Shown piece by piece: positions 11,309 to 22,527 of a DNA stretch of 64,000 nucleotides (position 1 is the first letter of the stretch; every line of letters starts with the position of its first letter). A program made the translations under genes and the position numbers. A model generated the notes under the pieces. That model was not told the DNA's origin. It made no database searches and was given only the letters and a program-made list of their open reading frames with translations. This DNA comes from Halichondria panicea (taxonomy: Eukaryota > Porifera > Demospongiae > Suberitida > Halichondriidae): NCBI RefSeq assembly GCF_963675165.1, contig NC_087382.1:434001-498000 (forward strand). The letters run 5' to 3'.

Positions 11309-11877
11309 CAAATTGTCATAGTGTCGGACCCCTCGTAACATAATTAGTGAAAGTTCAAGTGATGTCCGACCTCCTCTGCCCTCGAAGTACCATCCGTGTT
11401 TCCCCGCGGTTTTAATCGAGGCTTATTTCCAACGTGGGTCTAACATGAATAATTCATGAGAATTGTTTTTGCTGTCTGTAAAAAGTCCTTCAACTTCATC
11501 ACATACTTGTGGCCATTTGGGACACAGCATACTACTTAGTGACACAACCTTAGCTATATCATAGTAGCTAAACTAACACAAGCATGAAAAATCGCATTCT
11601 TTGTTCATAAACTTTGCTACGCCCACTGATTCACCCTTCACTGCACTTCCGCCTTTTCCGATTTCTGGCTTTCTGGATCTGGTCCACGTCCACGTCCTAC
11701 AAGCACATCTTCCTCGTTTATATCTATGGTTCTCTGTACACTGTGAAATCAAAGTGAAGATACTGTAGCCTGGGGATCATTCAGTGAGTGCAGACAGAAC
11801 TGCATGTGTAATGTATTGTACATGATTTAGAGCTGTGCACACCTATGTACGCATTCTCTCTATTCCACACTCTACAG
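11309..11877. promoter_or_regulatory. Upstream region and 5'UTR intron of gene B
   Basis: No gene. A donor GTGAGTGCAGAC at 11784 and acceptor CTCTACAG ending at 11877 define a 94-bp 5'UTR intron like those of genes A, C and D. The sequence AGTGTCGGACCCC near 11320 and ATGTCCGACC near 11360 echoes the GATGTCCGATTG upstream of gene A. Confidence 0.45.
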
Positions 11878-11882
11878 AGAAG

Positions 11883-12198
11883 ATGTCTGACTATCTCACA
11901 ATAGCAGATCTAAACAAAGTGTACCTCGCTACGTTTGAAGCTCGAATTAAGTGGCGAAACATCTTGTTGATGCTCGAAGTCTCTGCAGCTACAATCAGAA
12001 GTATCAGCAGAGAATGGAACAATGATCCTGATGACTGCTATCGTGAGGGGCTGTTGGAATGGCTGAATGAAGGAGAGAGAAGCTGGCAATCTATGGTCAA
12101 AGCATTGTCCAGTCCTACTGTGGGCCACGTTCACATAGCCAGGACCATCGAGAGAGATCATCTACAGTCTAGCAATCCTACTGATGTGAAGTCAGAAG
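11883..12198 (+). CDS. Gene B, exon 1: Death domain
   Basis: Starts MSDYLTIADLNKVYLATF after the same acceptor as gene A and ends at phase 1 before GTAAGG (12199). The 105 complete codons differ from gene A at only a few residues (for example SISREWNNDPDD for SIGKEWNNYPDD), so duplication is recent. The next exon with matching phase on this strand is the kinase exon at 26547, more than 14 kb on across several transposons. Either gene B has a giant intron built by insertions, or this is now a solitary DD exon. Transcript data would decide. The DD is a six-helix protein-interaction fold of signalling adaptors (family knowledge). Confidence 0.75.
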
Positions 12199-13551
12199 GT
12201 AAGGCCACACAAATTAATCTGATTTACGGATTTTCTGGGCCATATTAATTTTTTGCAGAATTCCAAAACCAATTAGTGTTCCAAGTCAGAGGTTAGAATG
12301 ATCTGACTTTTTGTGGTGTATTGTGACTCTGTTTTTTTTCCTGCCACCCTGATCTGTTTTGGGGCCGTGAAACATTCAATTGGTGTGACCATTGGAATGC
12401 ATACCGTATATATGCTTGATCACTCTTGTATAAAGACCACGCTCAAAATTATATCATATAGTAGCGTCCCTATATACAGTCCATTTTCAGTAGCCGCTTT
12501 CAAATAGTGGCTATGCATGTCTCTGCACGTGGCAGCCATATTGATACTGTACTGGTATCTAGACTACTGTGGGGGGCCAAATGAGTCAAAATGCCATGCA
12601 GTTGTGCATGTCTCCCACATTTTCAGAAGTGAATCCTGAATAGGTGTCTTATATTAAATAGGTGTCCTATACACCTGTTTGCATAGACCTTGCTAATCAT
12701 TACCATAAAATCACCATACAATGTTGCTATGCAAACAACACTAAGTAGTTCAGTCTACACTAAGACTCCCGGAAGTGTGTATTATACAGTTCATTTGTTA
12801 ATTTATATGGCCCCTTATGGGAGTTTATGATATTCATAGTTCGCGGTAGTAACAAAAACAGTAACACTTCTTTTGTTAAGGATAACTTTTCATCAGAAGG
12901 TGCCTAACACTATTAAATGATATAGAAATAATTCTGAATAAATAAGCTACTGAATGATATAAAAATAAAGTGGTAAGAAGGAACTGAATAGTTACATTGA
13001 ATGAAAGAAAACTGGTGATATTAATTTTTTCTGTGACTTTGATTTCCGGGAAAATCAGTACTGGGGGTGCTGGACAGATACAGATAGGCCTAGACTATAG
13101 ACAACACTGGTAACTACAAGTAGACCAAATAAGAACACTAATGACCCAGGTTTGACTAAGATACAACAAAGTAAACATTGACAAAAATGAGTAAGTTTAG
13201 CTCTTGCCTACTTGCCACTTGAGTGTCCAGAGTTTCTTGAAACTGCCTAGATAGCTAATAATTATAATGCTAGAAGTTAGTCTTTGCAAAGAAATAAACA
13301 GCATCTGCTTTGCCAATATTTTTTTATAGCAGGTCTTGTGTTCCAGTTTATTGGATATATCCTGTTTGGACTGACTTTGATTTCTGGGCAAATTACATAG
13401 TACTCCCAGTTCTGGATTCTAATTTTCCTGTGGCGAGTTCATGAATACTATATCTACTAGTACTGTGACTCTGGAACCTGGCTTGCACTTCAGGACCTGG
13501 GTATTGATGCTGGAAAAACTGAAATAGTTTATCCAATTCTGATAGTAAACA
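12199..13551. other. Non-coding stretch with repeat fragments
   Basis: No convincing gene. About 12400-12660 matches the ACCGTATATATGCTTGATCA family, also seen at 19200-19420 and 28219-28620. The remainder is AT-rich with stops in all frames. Confidence 0.45.
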
Positions 13552-13604
13552 TAGCCTCGATCCCAGGCCGATCCGTCTCCAATTGAACGCTAGGTCGCCT
13601 ACTA

Positions 13605-14283
13605 GGCCTGGTATTGATTGTATTTGGGCGTGATCTGGGCGTGGTTTTTTAATAAATTGACACTGTAGTACAACAAAAAATGAATCCTCCAACAGTGGTC
13701 TTCAAAAACAGCCTCTGGGGCAGTATACAGCAGGAAATACTTCCCAGAAGACACTTCTTTGGCAGTGGCAACCAAATCTTTGTCGATTCCTTTATTGCTA
13801 CTGAGGATGGCAGCAGAAACACCTCTATTGTTTAGACTCCTGACCTGGTCAATCATGAGTCTCATGATGAGAGATACAAGGGGAGAGACAATTAACAAGA
13901 ACAACACTTTTGTCAACAGGAGGAGCCTTGGTCCTACCTAGCTTGTAGTCGGTAGCAACTGATATAGCAGAGAGACTTGCCATACCCCGTTGGGAACCAG
14001 ATAAACACGTCCCTTCCCTCAAACAGGAGCTTGAGAGCCTGGGCCTGTTCTGCCATGAGAGTGAGGCCATCTTGCTTCAAACAAGACAACGCGTTGCATG
14101 CCATAGCTAGCTAGTTATAAATTGAGAACATGACACGGAGCTACATTACTGTAAGTTTTACGGGAGTAAAATGCCTCTACGTACACCTTTAGTATTACAG
14201 AAAAAAAGCAGGAAACAAAATGTGAAGAATCTCTGTTTTAGTTTCCGGTTCCTGCCACGCCCAGATACAATTAATACCAGGCC
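13605..14283. mobile_element. Nested inverted-repeat element carrying a RecQ helicase fragment
   Basis: Terminal inverted repeats of 28 bp (13605-13632 and 14256-14283) match at 26 positions. The left one begins GGCCTGGTATTGATTGTAT. The element lies inside the MULE-like MITE, whose empty form at 40401-40506 confirms the insertion point. The interior is mostly a RecQ-like coding fragment on the minus strand and has no transposase. This looks like a gene-fragment-capturing (Pack-type) element. Alternatively the helicase piece may come from an autonomous relative. Confidence 0.7.
13688..14104 (-). pseudogene. RecQ-like DNA helicase, N-terminal fragment
   Basis: Starts at ATG (14104-14102). It reads through GLTLMAEQAQALKLLFEGRD, then VFIWFPTGYGKSLCYISCY, which is RecQ motif I with the Walker A Lys. 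After frame changes near 13900-13950 it continues with LLIVSPLVSLIMRLMIDQVR (motif Ia region) and LLYTAPEAVF. Motifs II (DEAH) to VI are missing, as the sequence ends near 13690 inside the element. RecQ enzymes unwind DNA in repair, but this fragment cannot be an active helicase. Confidence 0.75.
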
Positions 14284-14335
14284 GTATTTTTCAACTTCGT
14301 TCTATTAAAAAAAAATCGGCCTGGGACCGAGGCTA

Positions 14336-16208
14336 ATAGTAAACAATGACATAACAGAAGCCATAATTAAATTTACAGAGAATTACTGTACAAGCCACAA
14401 ACAGGGAATTTACTCACTACGATGCAAAACCACAATTACATCATTTGAAGCTCAAATTTATAGTCTTAGTGTAGACTGAGTAGTACTGAGCAATGATGGC
14501 TTCTATATCAAATCAGTCTGCCCTAAGACCCCCAACTTTTCAGTATTTGCAAGACAAGACAGGAAATACATACCACAACACTGTAAAAACAAACATGTTA
14601 TTTTAACACGTGGTAGCGTGTCGTTCGAATGTCTCCTAAAATAGCACACTATACATACGTGTTACTTTATATCAATGTTAAAACAGCACCCGTGTCATTG
14701 ATTTTTGTGTTAAACCAGCATGTATGTAGCATGCATAAATCATGCAATTAGTGACGTTGTTGGCATGTGACTGTGAAAAGATAAATGGAGGTGGCAATTA
14801 AATTATACGTACATTTGATGAAACAGCAGAAAAGGTGATTGAAAATGTACAGGAACATAAAGTATGTCCTGCATGAGTACAGAGTATAATTATTGTTGCA
14901 GCAAATTAGTAGTACCATTGTCCGGCTTCTTCGTTATAAAGTGTTAGAGAAGCTACAACAGAGGCAGGTACGGCCTTCTTGGCAATCGTCTTCGGTGATG
15001 AAATTTCAGGATGGAGCCATGCCTACAAAGGATCGAAATGAAGACAAATGAAGACCATGCACCATACGTATATTGATGTGATGACCATGCCACTCCAATT
15101 GTTGTTTATGTCATAATTATGGGCTATCAAAACATACGCACCACCTTTCGTTTAAATAAAAGGCACACCATAATTACACACAGTGTCTCCCTACTACCTA
15201 CAATAAAGGGGCGAGTCCCAATTTTTGCTTTGCTCAATTTAAGCACCGAGTACCGTACATGTATAGCGAGAACATTTCGCGAGTGCTATTTGGCTCTAGA
15301 GCCCTCAGAATAGATGCTTGCAGTTGTAATATTTCAATGACAGGAAACCACCTACCAAGAATGAAATACCAGTGCGTGCAGTTTTTACTTGGCCTCGAAA
15401 AACACAAAATTTTGCACCTCACACAAATTTTCAGTTACACGGTATATATTTTCTGGCGCTTAGGTTAGAATTACAATGCGCGGCATGAAATCGAAGCTAT
15501 ACAATTGTTAGAATATTCTAAAAGAGTGTTTATAGTTCTTGAGAATAGGGCAGAGCTAACAACGCTACAGTGACCTGGTTGCCTCAAATATTACTGTTAG
15601 AGCCAAGACTAATTGTGATCTATCTATTTTATATCTGTACCCAAAGTAGTACCGAATGTGTATCAGCAGCAGCAGCATACATTTTAGCTTGTTGGTTGGT
15701 TATGGTCGCTCATATAGTTCTACCATTGGAGCTGTACAATTGATTTTATTATAGCCACGTGGAACGGATATATGCACCGCTATGGAATGGGTCGCTAATT
15801 TTATAGTACAAATAGAATGATTTACCATATTATCAAGTTAAGTGCCAAAGTACAGTTGGGTGTGAACATGAACAAGGTGCTGATCAAGCCTGTCCACTGG
15901 GTTGGAACTATATACAGCTCGTCAAAGTCATCCACAAATAACCATAGCCTTTTTCCGTCAATGCCTGCCATTAATACAAACAGGTAGGTATTATCATTTT
16001 CAGTCAACAGCTATAGCCAGAACAACTGCCTGGAGAAACTCACCTAGAAAAACACTTGCTTTACTCCAGTCGAGTCTGGTCATGAAACAATCCTCTTTCA
16101 GCTTTTAAATAACTCCTGGTCCCTCCTTATTTTAGACACTCTATAGTGTAGTCTCCTAGTAGTATCTTAGTAGTATAGGCTACAAGCTGCAGCTGCGAAG
16201 TATAAATA
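14336..16208. other. Non-coding stretch, no gene recognised
   Basis: Near 14579 CACTGTAAAAACA followed by TTATTTTAACACG resembles the ends of the 19649-22525 element and may be a solo remnant. Short ORFs at 15119-15468 and 15822-16108 have no recognisable motif and overlap on both strands. Confidence 0.4.
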
Positions 16209-16468
16209 CAGTAGAACCTCGATTATCCGGCCCTCGATTATCCGGAACTTCGATTATCTGGTCAGACTGATAGATATTTGTGTAGGGTCAAAGTTCAGCT
16301 ATGTTGACGAAAAAGGGGTGTGGTCAGTTGTGCGCATGCGCACTTATACTGATATACAATGCGCATGCGCGCACGCAGTTCAGGTAATCTGTGTAGTGAA
16401 CTGTAAAGCAGCTACAGTGTACAGAATTAATCTGTGTAGTGAACTGTAGCTGCAGGTGTTAGTACAGA

Positions 16469-18206
16469 ATGGCTACTAAGGCTACTAGTGTGAATGGAAA
16501 GAGAAAGAGAGTTGTGCTTACATTGACACAAAAGTTAGAAGTGCTGAGTTTGTTGGACAAATCAGTTTCTTACTCAATTATCTGCTGCAAGTTTAACATT
16601 GGGCGTAGTACTGTGGGTGACATCAAAAGGAACAAAGAGAAAATTCTCCAATTCAGGAAAGATACAGTAGAAATGGGTATGAGACATGAACTGAAATCAA
16701 TGAAGCTTGGTGCGAATGAAAAACTTGACAAAACGCTTTATGTATGGTTTACCCAAAAAAGAATGGAGGACATTCCAATTAGCGGTCCAATGCTGTGTGA
16801 GAAGGCGAAACTATTGTATGAGCAGTTAGAAATAAAGCAGCCTTTTACAAGCCAATGATTCTGCTGCTGACGAATTTGTCTCATCATTTGCTAAATCAGT
16901 TTCAATAGAGAAGCTCTGCCCTGACCAAATATTTAACTGCGATGAGACTGGTCTATACTTCCGTCTTCTACCAGAGAAGACACTTGCTGCATCGTTTGAG
17001 AAGTCTGCCAAAGGACGAAAAAAATCAAAAGATCGAGTTACATTGAATGTATGCTCCAATGCTTCGGGGTCCATTAAGCTGAAACTACACTTGATTGGTA
17101 AATCTATCAAACCAAGATGTTTCAAGTCTCTTAATGTGGATTCCTTACCTGTTAGGTACTCAGGACAGAAAAGTGCATGGATGACGGCTGTTCTCTTTCT
17201 CGATTGGTTTCACGAGGCATTTGTTCCTTATGTTTGTCAAGAACTGATCAAGCTTGGTTTAGAGCCCCGAGCAGTACTTACTTTGGACAACTGTTCGGCC
17301 CACCCACACTCCGACCTGTTAGTCAGTACATGCGGGAAGATAACAGCAATATATTTGCCCCCTAACGTTACATCCTTAATCCAACCAATGGACCAGGGGG
17401 TAATGGAAGCTCTGAAGTTACGGTACAAGAAAAAGCTCCTTCGCAAACTCCTAATTGAAGATGATAGAGGGATTTCAGTGGTCGAGTTCCTTAAAGGTGT
17501 AGATATGAAAAAAGTTTCATATCTTGTTGCTGAAGCGTGGGATGAGATAGATCCCAGTACATTGAGAAAATCTTGGCGAAAAATATTGCCTCTTAGTGGG
17601 ATCACCCAAAAAGAGATTCTCTCCATAACAGCTTCCCATTCTCATCAATCTACTGTTGTATCAAGAATTCTTGGCCCCTTATTTGAGGAGGCCAACCTGA
17701 ATGACGATTTTTTTACGCTCAAATCAGTTGCTGTACCTGAAACGAAGACATACAGCTATGGTTACTCTCAAGGCATTCGTTTTAGACCCAAATTTGTTCC
17801 CACTCTATCAACTATAACCAGTGAGGAGCAGTCCTCCGAGCAAGAATTTCAAGGAGTACTAAAACAAATTAGGTATCAGCTAAGTGAAACTGAAATTCGA
17901 ACTTGGCTTGACAGTGACTTGAATGACCCGGGAATTCAGATGTTGACAGACTCACAGATATGTGATTCTGTGTTGGACGATCCTCACACTGATAGTGAAG
18001 ATGAAGATGAAGATGAACAACCAGTTATCTCTCACAGCGAAGCCGCATTCATGTTCGAGCAATGTTTGACCTGGTTGGAGCATCAACCAGAGGTCAATAC
18101 GTATAACACAACGTGTGTTCGACAGCTACAAACTTTAGCAGCTGAAAAGAGACTAAGCACGATAAAGCAATCTGAAATAACGACGTTTTTTGGACCATGT
18201 ACATAG
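16469..18206 (+). pseudogene. pogo/Tigger transposase with internal deletion and frameshift
   Basis: The first frame (16469-16858) gives a psq/CENP-B-like helix-turn-helix (KRKRVVLTLTQKLEVLSLLD, then FNIGRSTVGDIKRNK) and the start of a CENPB-type DNA-binding domain. The second frame (about 16842-18206) holds the DDE/DDD core: IFNCDETGLYFR (first Asp), LTLDNCSAHP (second) and NVTSLIQPMDQGVMEALK (third), then an acidic tail. At about 16845 the reading frame changes, and the Trp-containing segment normally lying between these parts is missing, so roughly 30 residues were lost. Transposase would cut and paste the element at TA sites. This copy is probably inactive, although all three catalytic Asp codons remain. 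Confidence 0.85.
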
Positions 18207-18298
18207 ATTTGTATAACCTTTTCATATTAAATGAGTCAATGACATGTATCATTTTGGATAAAATTTAATGACACAAACGAATGGTATACTAGAGCTAG

Positions 18299-18670
18299 TC
18301 AGTGTAATGTACTTTTATTATTGACTTTAACAAGTTTGTTCTTCGTCTTTATTACAACACTTTCTTCGCCTGTCAGTTTATAGATACAAGGTACCTCCAA
18401 ACCTCTACCGTATTTTCTTCGCCCGACAACTTCACATTGAATTGTTCCTCCTTGAGACAAGAAAGTGGACATGATCCTACTGGTATTTCTTGGCACATGT
18501 CCAATAACATTTCCACCTTTCTTGACAGACACGGCATTGCGATCGTATGGATTGCTTGGTTCACAAGCAACAGCAACACTTTCTCCAACTACAGGTATCC
18601 AGAAACTTTTAGAGATATGATGGCCTCTTATAACACTGCCAAAAAGGAATATAGCGTCCCTGCTGCTCAT
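18299..18670 (-). CDS. HIRAN-domain protein encoded inside the Tigger element (123 aa)
   Basis: A single open frame from ATG at 18670, inside the transposon's terminal repeats. The sequence matches the HIRAN fold pattern: RGHHISKSFWIPVVGESVAV, then PSNPYDRNAVSVKKGG, VIGHVPRNTSRIMSTFL and CEVVGRRKYGRGLEVPC. HIRAN domains (HLTF/Rad5 proteins) bind the 3'-OH end of single-stranded DNA (established for HLTF). Here the domain stands alone, with a basic C-terminal tail. Unlike the neighbouring transposase the frame is intact. A role in target-site or end handling during transposition is possible but is inference. It could also be a captured host gene fragment. Confidence 0.8.
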   Translation of the reverse strand: MSSRDAIFLFGSVIRGHHISKSFWIPVVGESVAVACEPSNPYDRNAVSVKKGGNVIGHVPRNTSRIMSTFLSQGGTIQCEVVGRRKYGRGLEVPCIYKLTGEESVVIKTKNKLVKVNNKSTLH

Positions 18671-18941
18671 TCTCGACCCTCAGGTTCCACTAAACAGTCA
18701 GCCTGGGCGCCTGTGCATGCATGCGCATGCGCAACACTAAGATAGTGCTGAGTCAGCTACATTTATGGGTGTGGTCTAACACTTAAGTGGGTGTGGTCAA
18801 TATATTCAATTATCCGGCATATTCACTTAACCGGCCTGCTTCTGGAACCAAGGTGTCCGGATAATCGAGGTTCTACTGTATGCTGGTTTGAAATTGTGCA
18901 CCATAATTATACAAAATAACTGTAGAACACTAGAAACCATA

Positions 18942-19150
18942 TACCGTATAGCGAGTAATTTTCATGGGGTAAAATATTCGTTATTTTCGTGGGCAGGCTG
19001 ACCTCCACGAAATTTTATCGTAGGCGTAGCTTATCTGAACGTAGGAATGCCGTGCAGCCACGAGACTAAACGAAATTTTTACTCACGAAAACTACCGCTT
19101 CTCGAGTTGAACGAATTTTTTACCCTACGAAACTTACCCGCTATACGGTA
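18942..19150. mobile_element. MITE of the TACCGTATAGCGGGTA family
   Basis: Ends TACCGTATAGCGAGTAATTT and its near inverse ACTTACCCGCTATACGGTA, with a TA-type duplication. The interior is a long imperfect palindrome around CACGAAA-type motifs. Relatives are at 27768-27942, 36595-36790, 43553-43741, 44042-44250 and 58868-59141. Confidence 0.75.
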
Positions 19151-19648
19151 TGTACATGGATACATTTGTGAGACTAGATGATGACCAATCATTCTAGCAA
19201 AGCTACATGTAGCAAAAGACCGTACGTATCTAGGCACCTATTTATTGTATAAGACACCTATTTATTGACCTATATAATACACTTGTCAGTATAGATCATG
19301 TCAATAGTCGAGGGTTAGCACTTCAGTGCTCTAGTTAAATAGGATTCAATTTACTTCTGAAAATGTGGGAGACATGCACAACTGGCATTTTGACTCATTT
19401 GGCCCCCCATAGACTACAGTAGCAGCTAGCTATAGGTATCAGCTTGTTAGTGCTTTTGCGGGTGTCTCTATTCACTGGACTGGACTACTGAGATGACCTT
19501 TGACCTTGATTGCCACATTAAACTGGCACTAAAAGTGCAAAAATTAAGAAACCACAAGAGTGATATAAAAAAAATGCAGTGCATGCACCAAACTGGACAC
19601 ACGAGCACAGTGGTACATGACTGAGACAAACTGTCTAGACTAGGTCTA

Positions 19649-22525
19649 CACCGTAAAAACAGTTTAGTTAAAATAACCAAAAAAATTAGTTAAAAATTTT
19701 GCAACTGAGGTAACCAATCTTTTTGTTAAAATAACACTCTAAAAAAGGTGTTATTTTAACAACATTAGTTATTTGTAAAATAACAAAATATGAAGTGTTA
19801 TTTTACTGAATTATTATTGGTGTTTCTTACTAATTAATTATGTAATATTAACTATCATTTAGTTAATAGAGAGTTATCCAAGATGTAAATTTAACATTTT
19901 CATTTTGTTAAGACATAGTGAATATTTTTAAAGTAACAATTTAATATTGTATGATACAGTGGTCTATTGTTACCTTTACAATAACAATTAGCTATAATAA
20001 TAATTATAGCATCATAATTATAAGTTGCAAATTATAAAAATGACTCAAATTGGTTCTTAAAACTGAAAATAACGTATACGAGGAGGTAGCACTACGTACA
20101 TGTAATCACAAGAGCGAAAGAGTATACACAGTCATAATGGTGTATACAATAGCTACATGATTAACATGAAGCTAAAGCTTGAATATCAGTAGTGATGGAT
20201 AAATAGGTAGAAGTTTTTCCTGAAACGCTATGAGGAAGGCCAAACACAAACTCTTGAAAAAAGATACAGAGGTCATGCACTGCTTTGCTATTATTCTAAA
20301 TTAAAAACATAGAACAGAGAAAACCATATGAAGATCGCTTTTGATAGGGTTGTCACAGTGCAAAACACAGATTGTTCCACGAAAACGAAAAAGGTGACAA
20401 CACCATCCTCGGCACAAAATTGACCAATCCAGGGAGCATTCTTTCCTTGTTTGGAAGCCACTAGCTCAGGATCTGCAGACATCTGGAAGAAGATATACAA
20501 TCGTCAATAGAACGGGCTCCATTTTTTGTCGCATACCTCATATTCATTGAAAAAATCACCCAGATCCCCCTCTTTCTTTTTTCGTTGCACACAGAGAAGT
20601 TGAAATAACATTTTAATCACAGATCTTTCCTCATCGTCATCGTCACCTAATAAAGGTACAAGCATCCTCTAGTTATATGAAAAAAATACCTACCTTTTGG
20701 CAGCAAGTCTTTTATATCCTTTCGTTTGAGTTTTTCACAGTAGCCAATTACGGCTGGTATCCATTTTCCTGTCCACTCCGCAACAAACGAAGAATACATA
20801 TTTTGCTTTGACAATACGAGCTCTAGTTCTTGTTCAGTCTGCAATAGAAACATGTGACAATACATAAGCACAGTATAACAACATACACTCATGCACATGC
20901 ACACAAAACCGATAGTATAATTATACGCACGACTGCTGTCATCTTTAGAGCTGGAAATTTGGTAACCTTCTGTACCACTGACTCTGTGCTCTTCAAAATG
21001 TATTGCCTGCGATTGTGAAATGTTTTCTTCATAAGAGGTAACACAATGTCTCTTCTAGGATGTTCATTCTCCATCTCATTGGCAAGTGCTTTTTCACTGT
21101 CAGTATTTCCTTCGTCCATAGGTGACACAGCCGGGTAACGTGATGCTAGAATAGAAACCTTTTTAGGGCGACCACGCTTTGTTGGAGGAGTTTCGTCAGA
21201 TGGAGAGGCTATGCGTTTACGGCCTTTTTCAACATTATAGACTCTATCCATCATTTTTTTCCGCCAAGATCCCTATAATTACGAATTGACATAATTATAA
21301 ACTTACAGGTTTATTAAAGACTTACAAATGGTGCTGCTCCAGAGTCAGCCATAAATGGGTGTTTTTCGACTAGCTGTTTGGCGACCTCTCCAATAAACAC
21401 CATCGTTGGTTGTTCCAGGTATGCGTATACATGCGTCACCAGATCTCTTACGATTTCATTCCGAACTTCAGGATTAAGGGATTTTTCTTTAATAGCAGCC
21501 ATGATGGTTGGTTTCCACTTCTGAGGAATAGCAAAATTGTCTGTAGAGATACTAGACACTTTTGGGGTAGATGATTGAGAACGTCTAGGCACACTAGATT
21601 GAGTCCTCTGGGGTGTAGAATCATTTACTCGACTACTGCTATCCACTGCGGATGAGACAATCAAATCCTGTGTACAAATATGCATCGTTAAAGCAGTAGC
21701 TAAGTACACAACAGATAACATACTACTTACGGTAGAGACAGGTAGTTGTACGCCTATCTGTAGCCTCACCAGCTTCTTTACAACACCTAGTGGCTTAACC
21801 AACTCCTTAATGTCATTCTCTGTCAGCTCTAGAAAAGCCTCTCCATCAATTTCATTATCTACAATTGAAGGTAAAAAAAAATATAGTTTTAAATAGCTAA
21901 AAGCTAGATTAGTTTTACACCAGAAGTGGGAAGCAATGAATTGATACAGTATTTTAAGTGGGTGTTGACCAAATAGGTAGTAGTCTATTATTTAAGTGGA
22001 AGGTGGTATTTTTAACGGTGGCAGTGTAGAGATCTACATAGCTAAGTGTTGTGAGTATTGACTTAAGTGAATATACCTTCAAACACTTCACAATATGAAT
22101 CTTGCACTCCTTTTTCCTCCAACCATGATGAAAGACCAGTAGCAGACAAATTTTTCACATCCATTAGGCTATACAGCATCTAGCTCTAGCTCTCGAGCTA
22201 GCTAAAGTTAAAAGAAAGAAAATGTGGCAGCTGCCCTTGCAGCTGTCAAACATGTGCAATGATGTCACTTTTGTCAAAATACATAATTATACATGTTGTT
22301 ATTTTGTGAAAATGTTTTTGAAATAACTGGGCCACAATTGTGATTTTAAGACATACGTAGTATATTAACACTTTATCTCAGTTTTAGGAAACACGACGTT
22401 AAAATAACAACATTTCTAAAAAATAACCATAATCTGTTACATTCACAAAAATGTTGTCAAAATAACTACTTTAACAAGTGTTGTTTTAACAGTATACAGT
22501 AGAATTAACAAACATTTTTACGGTG
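19649..22525. mobile_element. TIR element enclosing a SAMD3-like gene
   Basis: Ends CACCGTAAAAA (19649) and TTTTTACGGTG (22525), each flanked by TA (19647-19648, 22526-22527). Both 200-bp subterminal regions are packed with GTTAAAATAAC/GTTATTTTAAC motifs in both orientations, typical of transposase-binding subterminal repeats. The only gene inside is the seven-exon SAMD3-like gene on the minus strand. No recognisable transposase is present, so the element is either non-autonomous or belongs to a type whose protein is the SAMD3-like product (inference). Confidence 0.7.
20291..22164 (-). CDS. SAMD3-like protein, seven exons, apparently intact (about 448 aa)
   Basis: Exons on the minus strand: 22164-22077, 21858-21731, 21667-21326, 21272-20931, 20838-20694, 20646-20537, 20482-20291. 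Junctions are GT-AG, phases agree, and the total of 1347 bp is in frame. The N-terminus (MDVKNLSATGLSSWLEEKGV, then EIDGEAFLELTENDIKEL) is a SAM domain. Next come a Ser/Pro-rich linker, a conserved region (RDLVTHVYAYLEQPTMVFIG, then VAKQLVEKHPFMADSG and GSWRKKMMDRVYNVEKGRKR), a basic KRGRPKK patch and a C-terminal block ending FYVFNLE. This order is that of the 'SAMD3-like' proteins abundant in fish, cnidarians and sponges, whose function is unknown. SAM domains mediate protein or RNA contacts. Confidence 0.8.
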
Positions 22526-22527
22526 TA

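Larger units (their letters stand above)
13552..14335. mobile_element. MULE-like MITE (TAGCCTCG ends) with 10-bp target duplication, interrupted by a second element
   Basis: Ends are TAGCCTCGATCCCAGGCCGA and its near inverse TCGGCCTGGGACCGAGGCTA. Both outer flanks read ATAGTAAACA, a 10-bp target duplication, which points to a Mutator-like element. A related uninterrupted copy of 106 bp lies at 40401-40506 (flanks TCTCCATGC/TCTTCATGC). Comparison of the two places the extra 679 bp here at 13605-14283. Further relatives occur at 38133-38179 and 55603-55680. Confidence 0.8.
16209..18878. mobile_element. pogo/Tigger-type DNA transposon with a second, convergent HIRAN gene
   Basis: Perfect 22-bp terminal inverted repeats start CAGTAGAACCTCGATTATCC and end in its inverse, flanked by TA on both sides (16207-16208, 18879-18880). 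TA duplication and CAGT ends fit the Tc1/mariner-pogo group. The 2670-bp element encodes a pogo-like transposase on the plus strand and a HIRAN-domain protein on the minus strand, their 3' ends facing each other. NRF1-like GCGCATGCGC palindromes stand upstream of both genes (16332-16341 and 16361-16370; 18723-18732). Confidence 0.9.

Noticed and set aside
15822-16108. Two opposing 60-70-codon ORFs upstream of the Tigger element
   Set aside because: No motif, no splice context and no similarity to anything else in the window.
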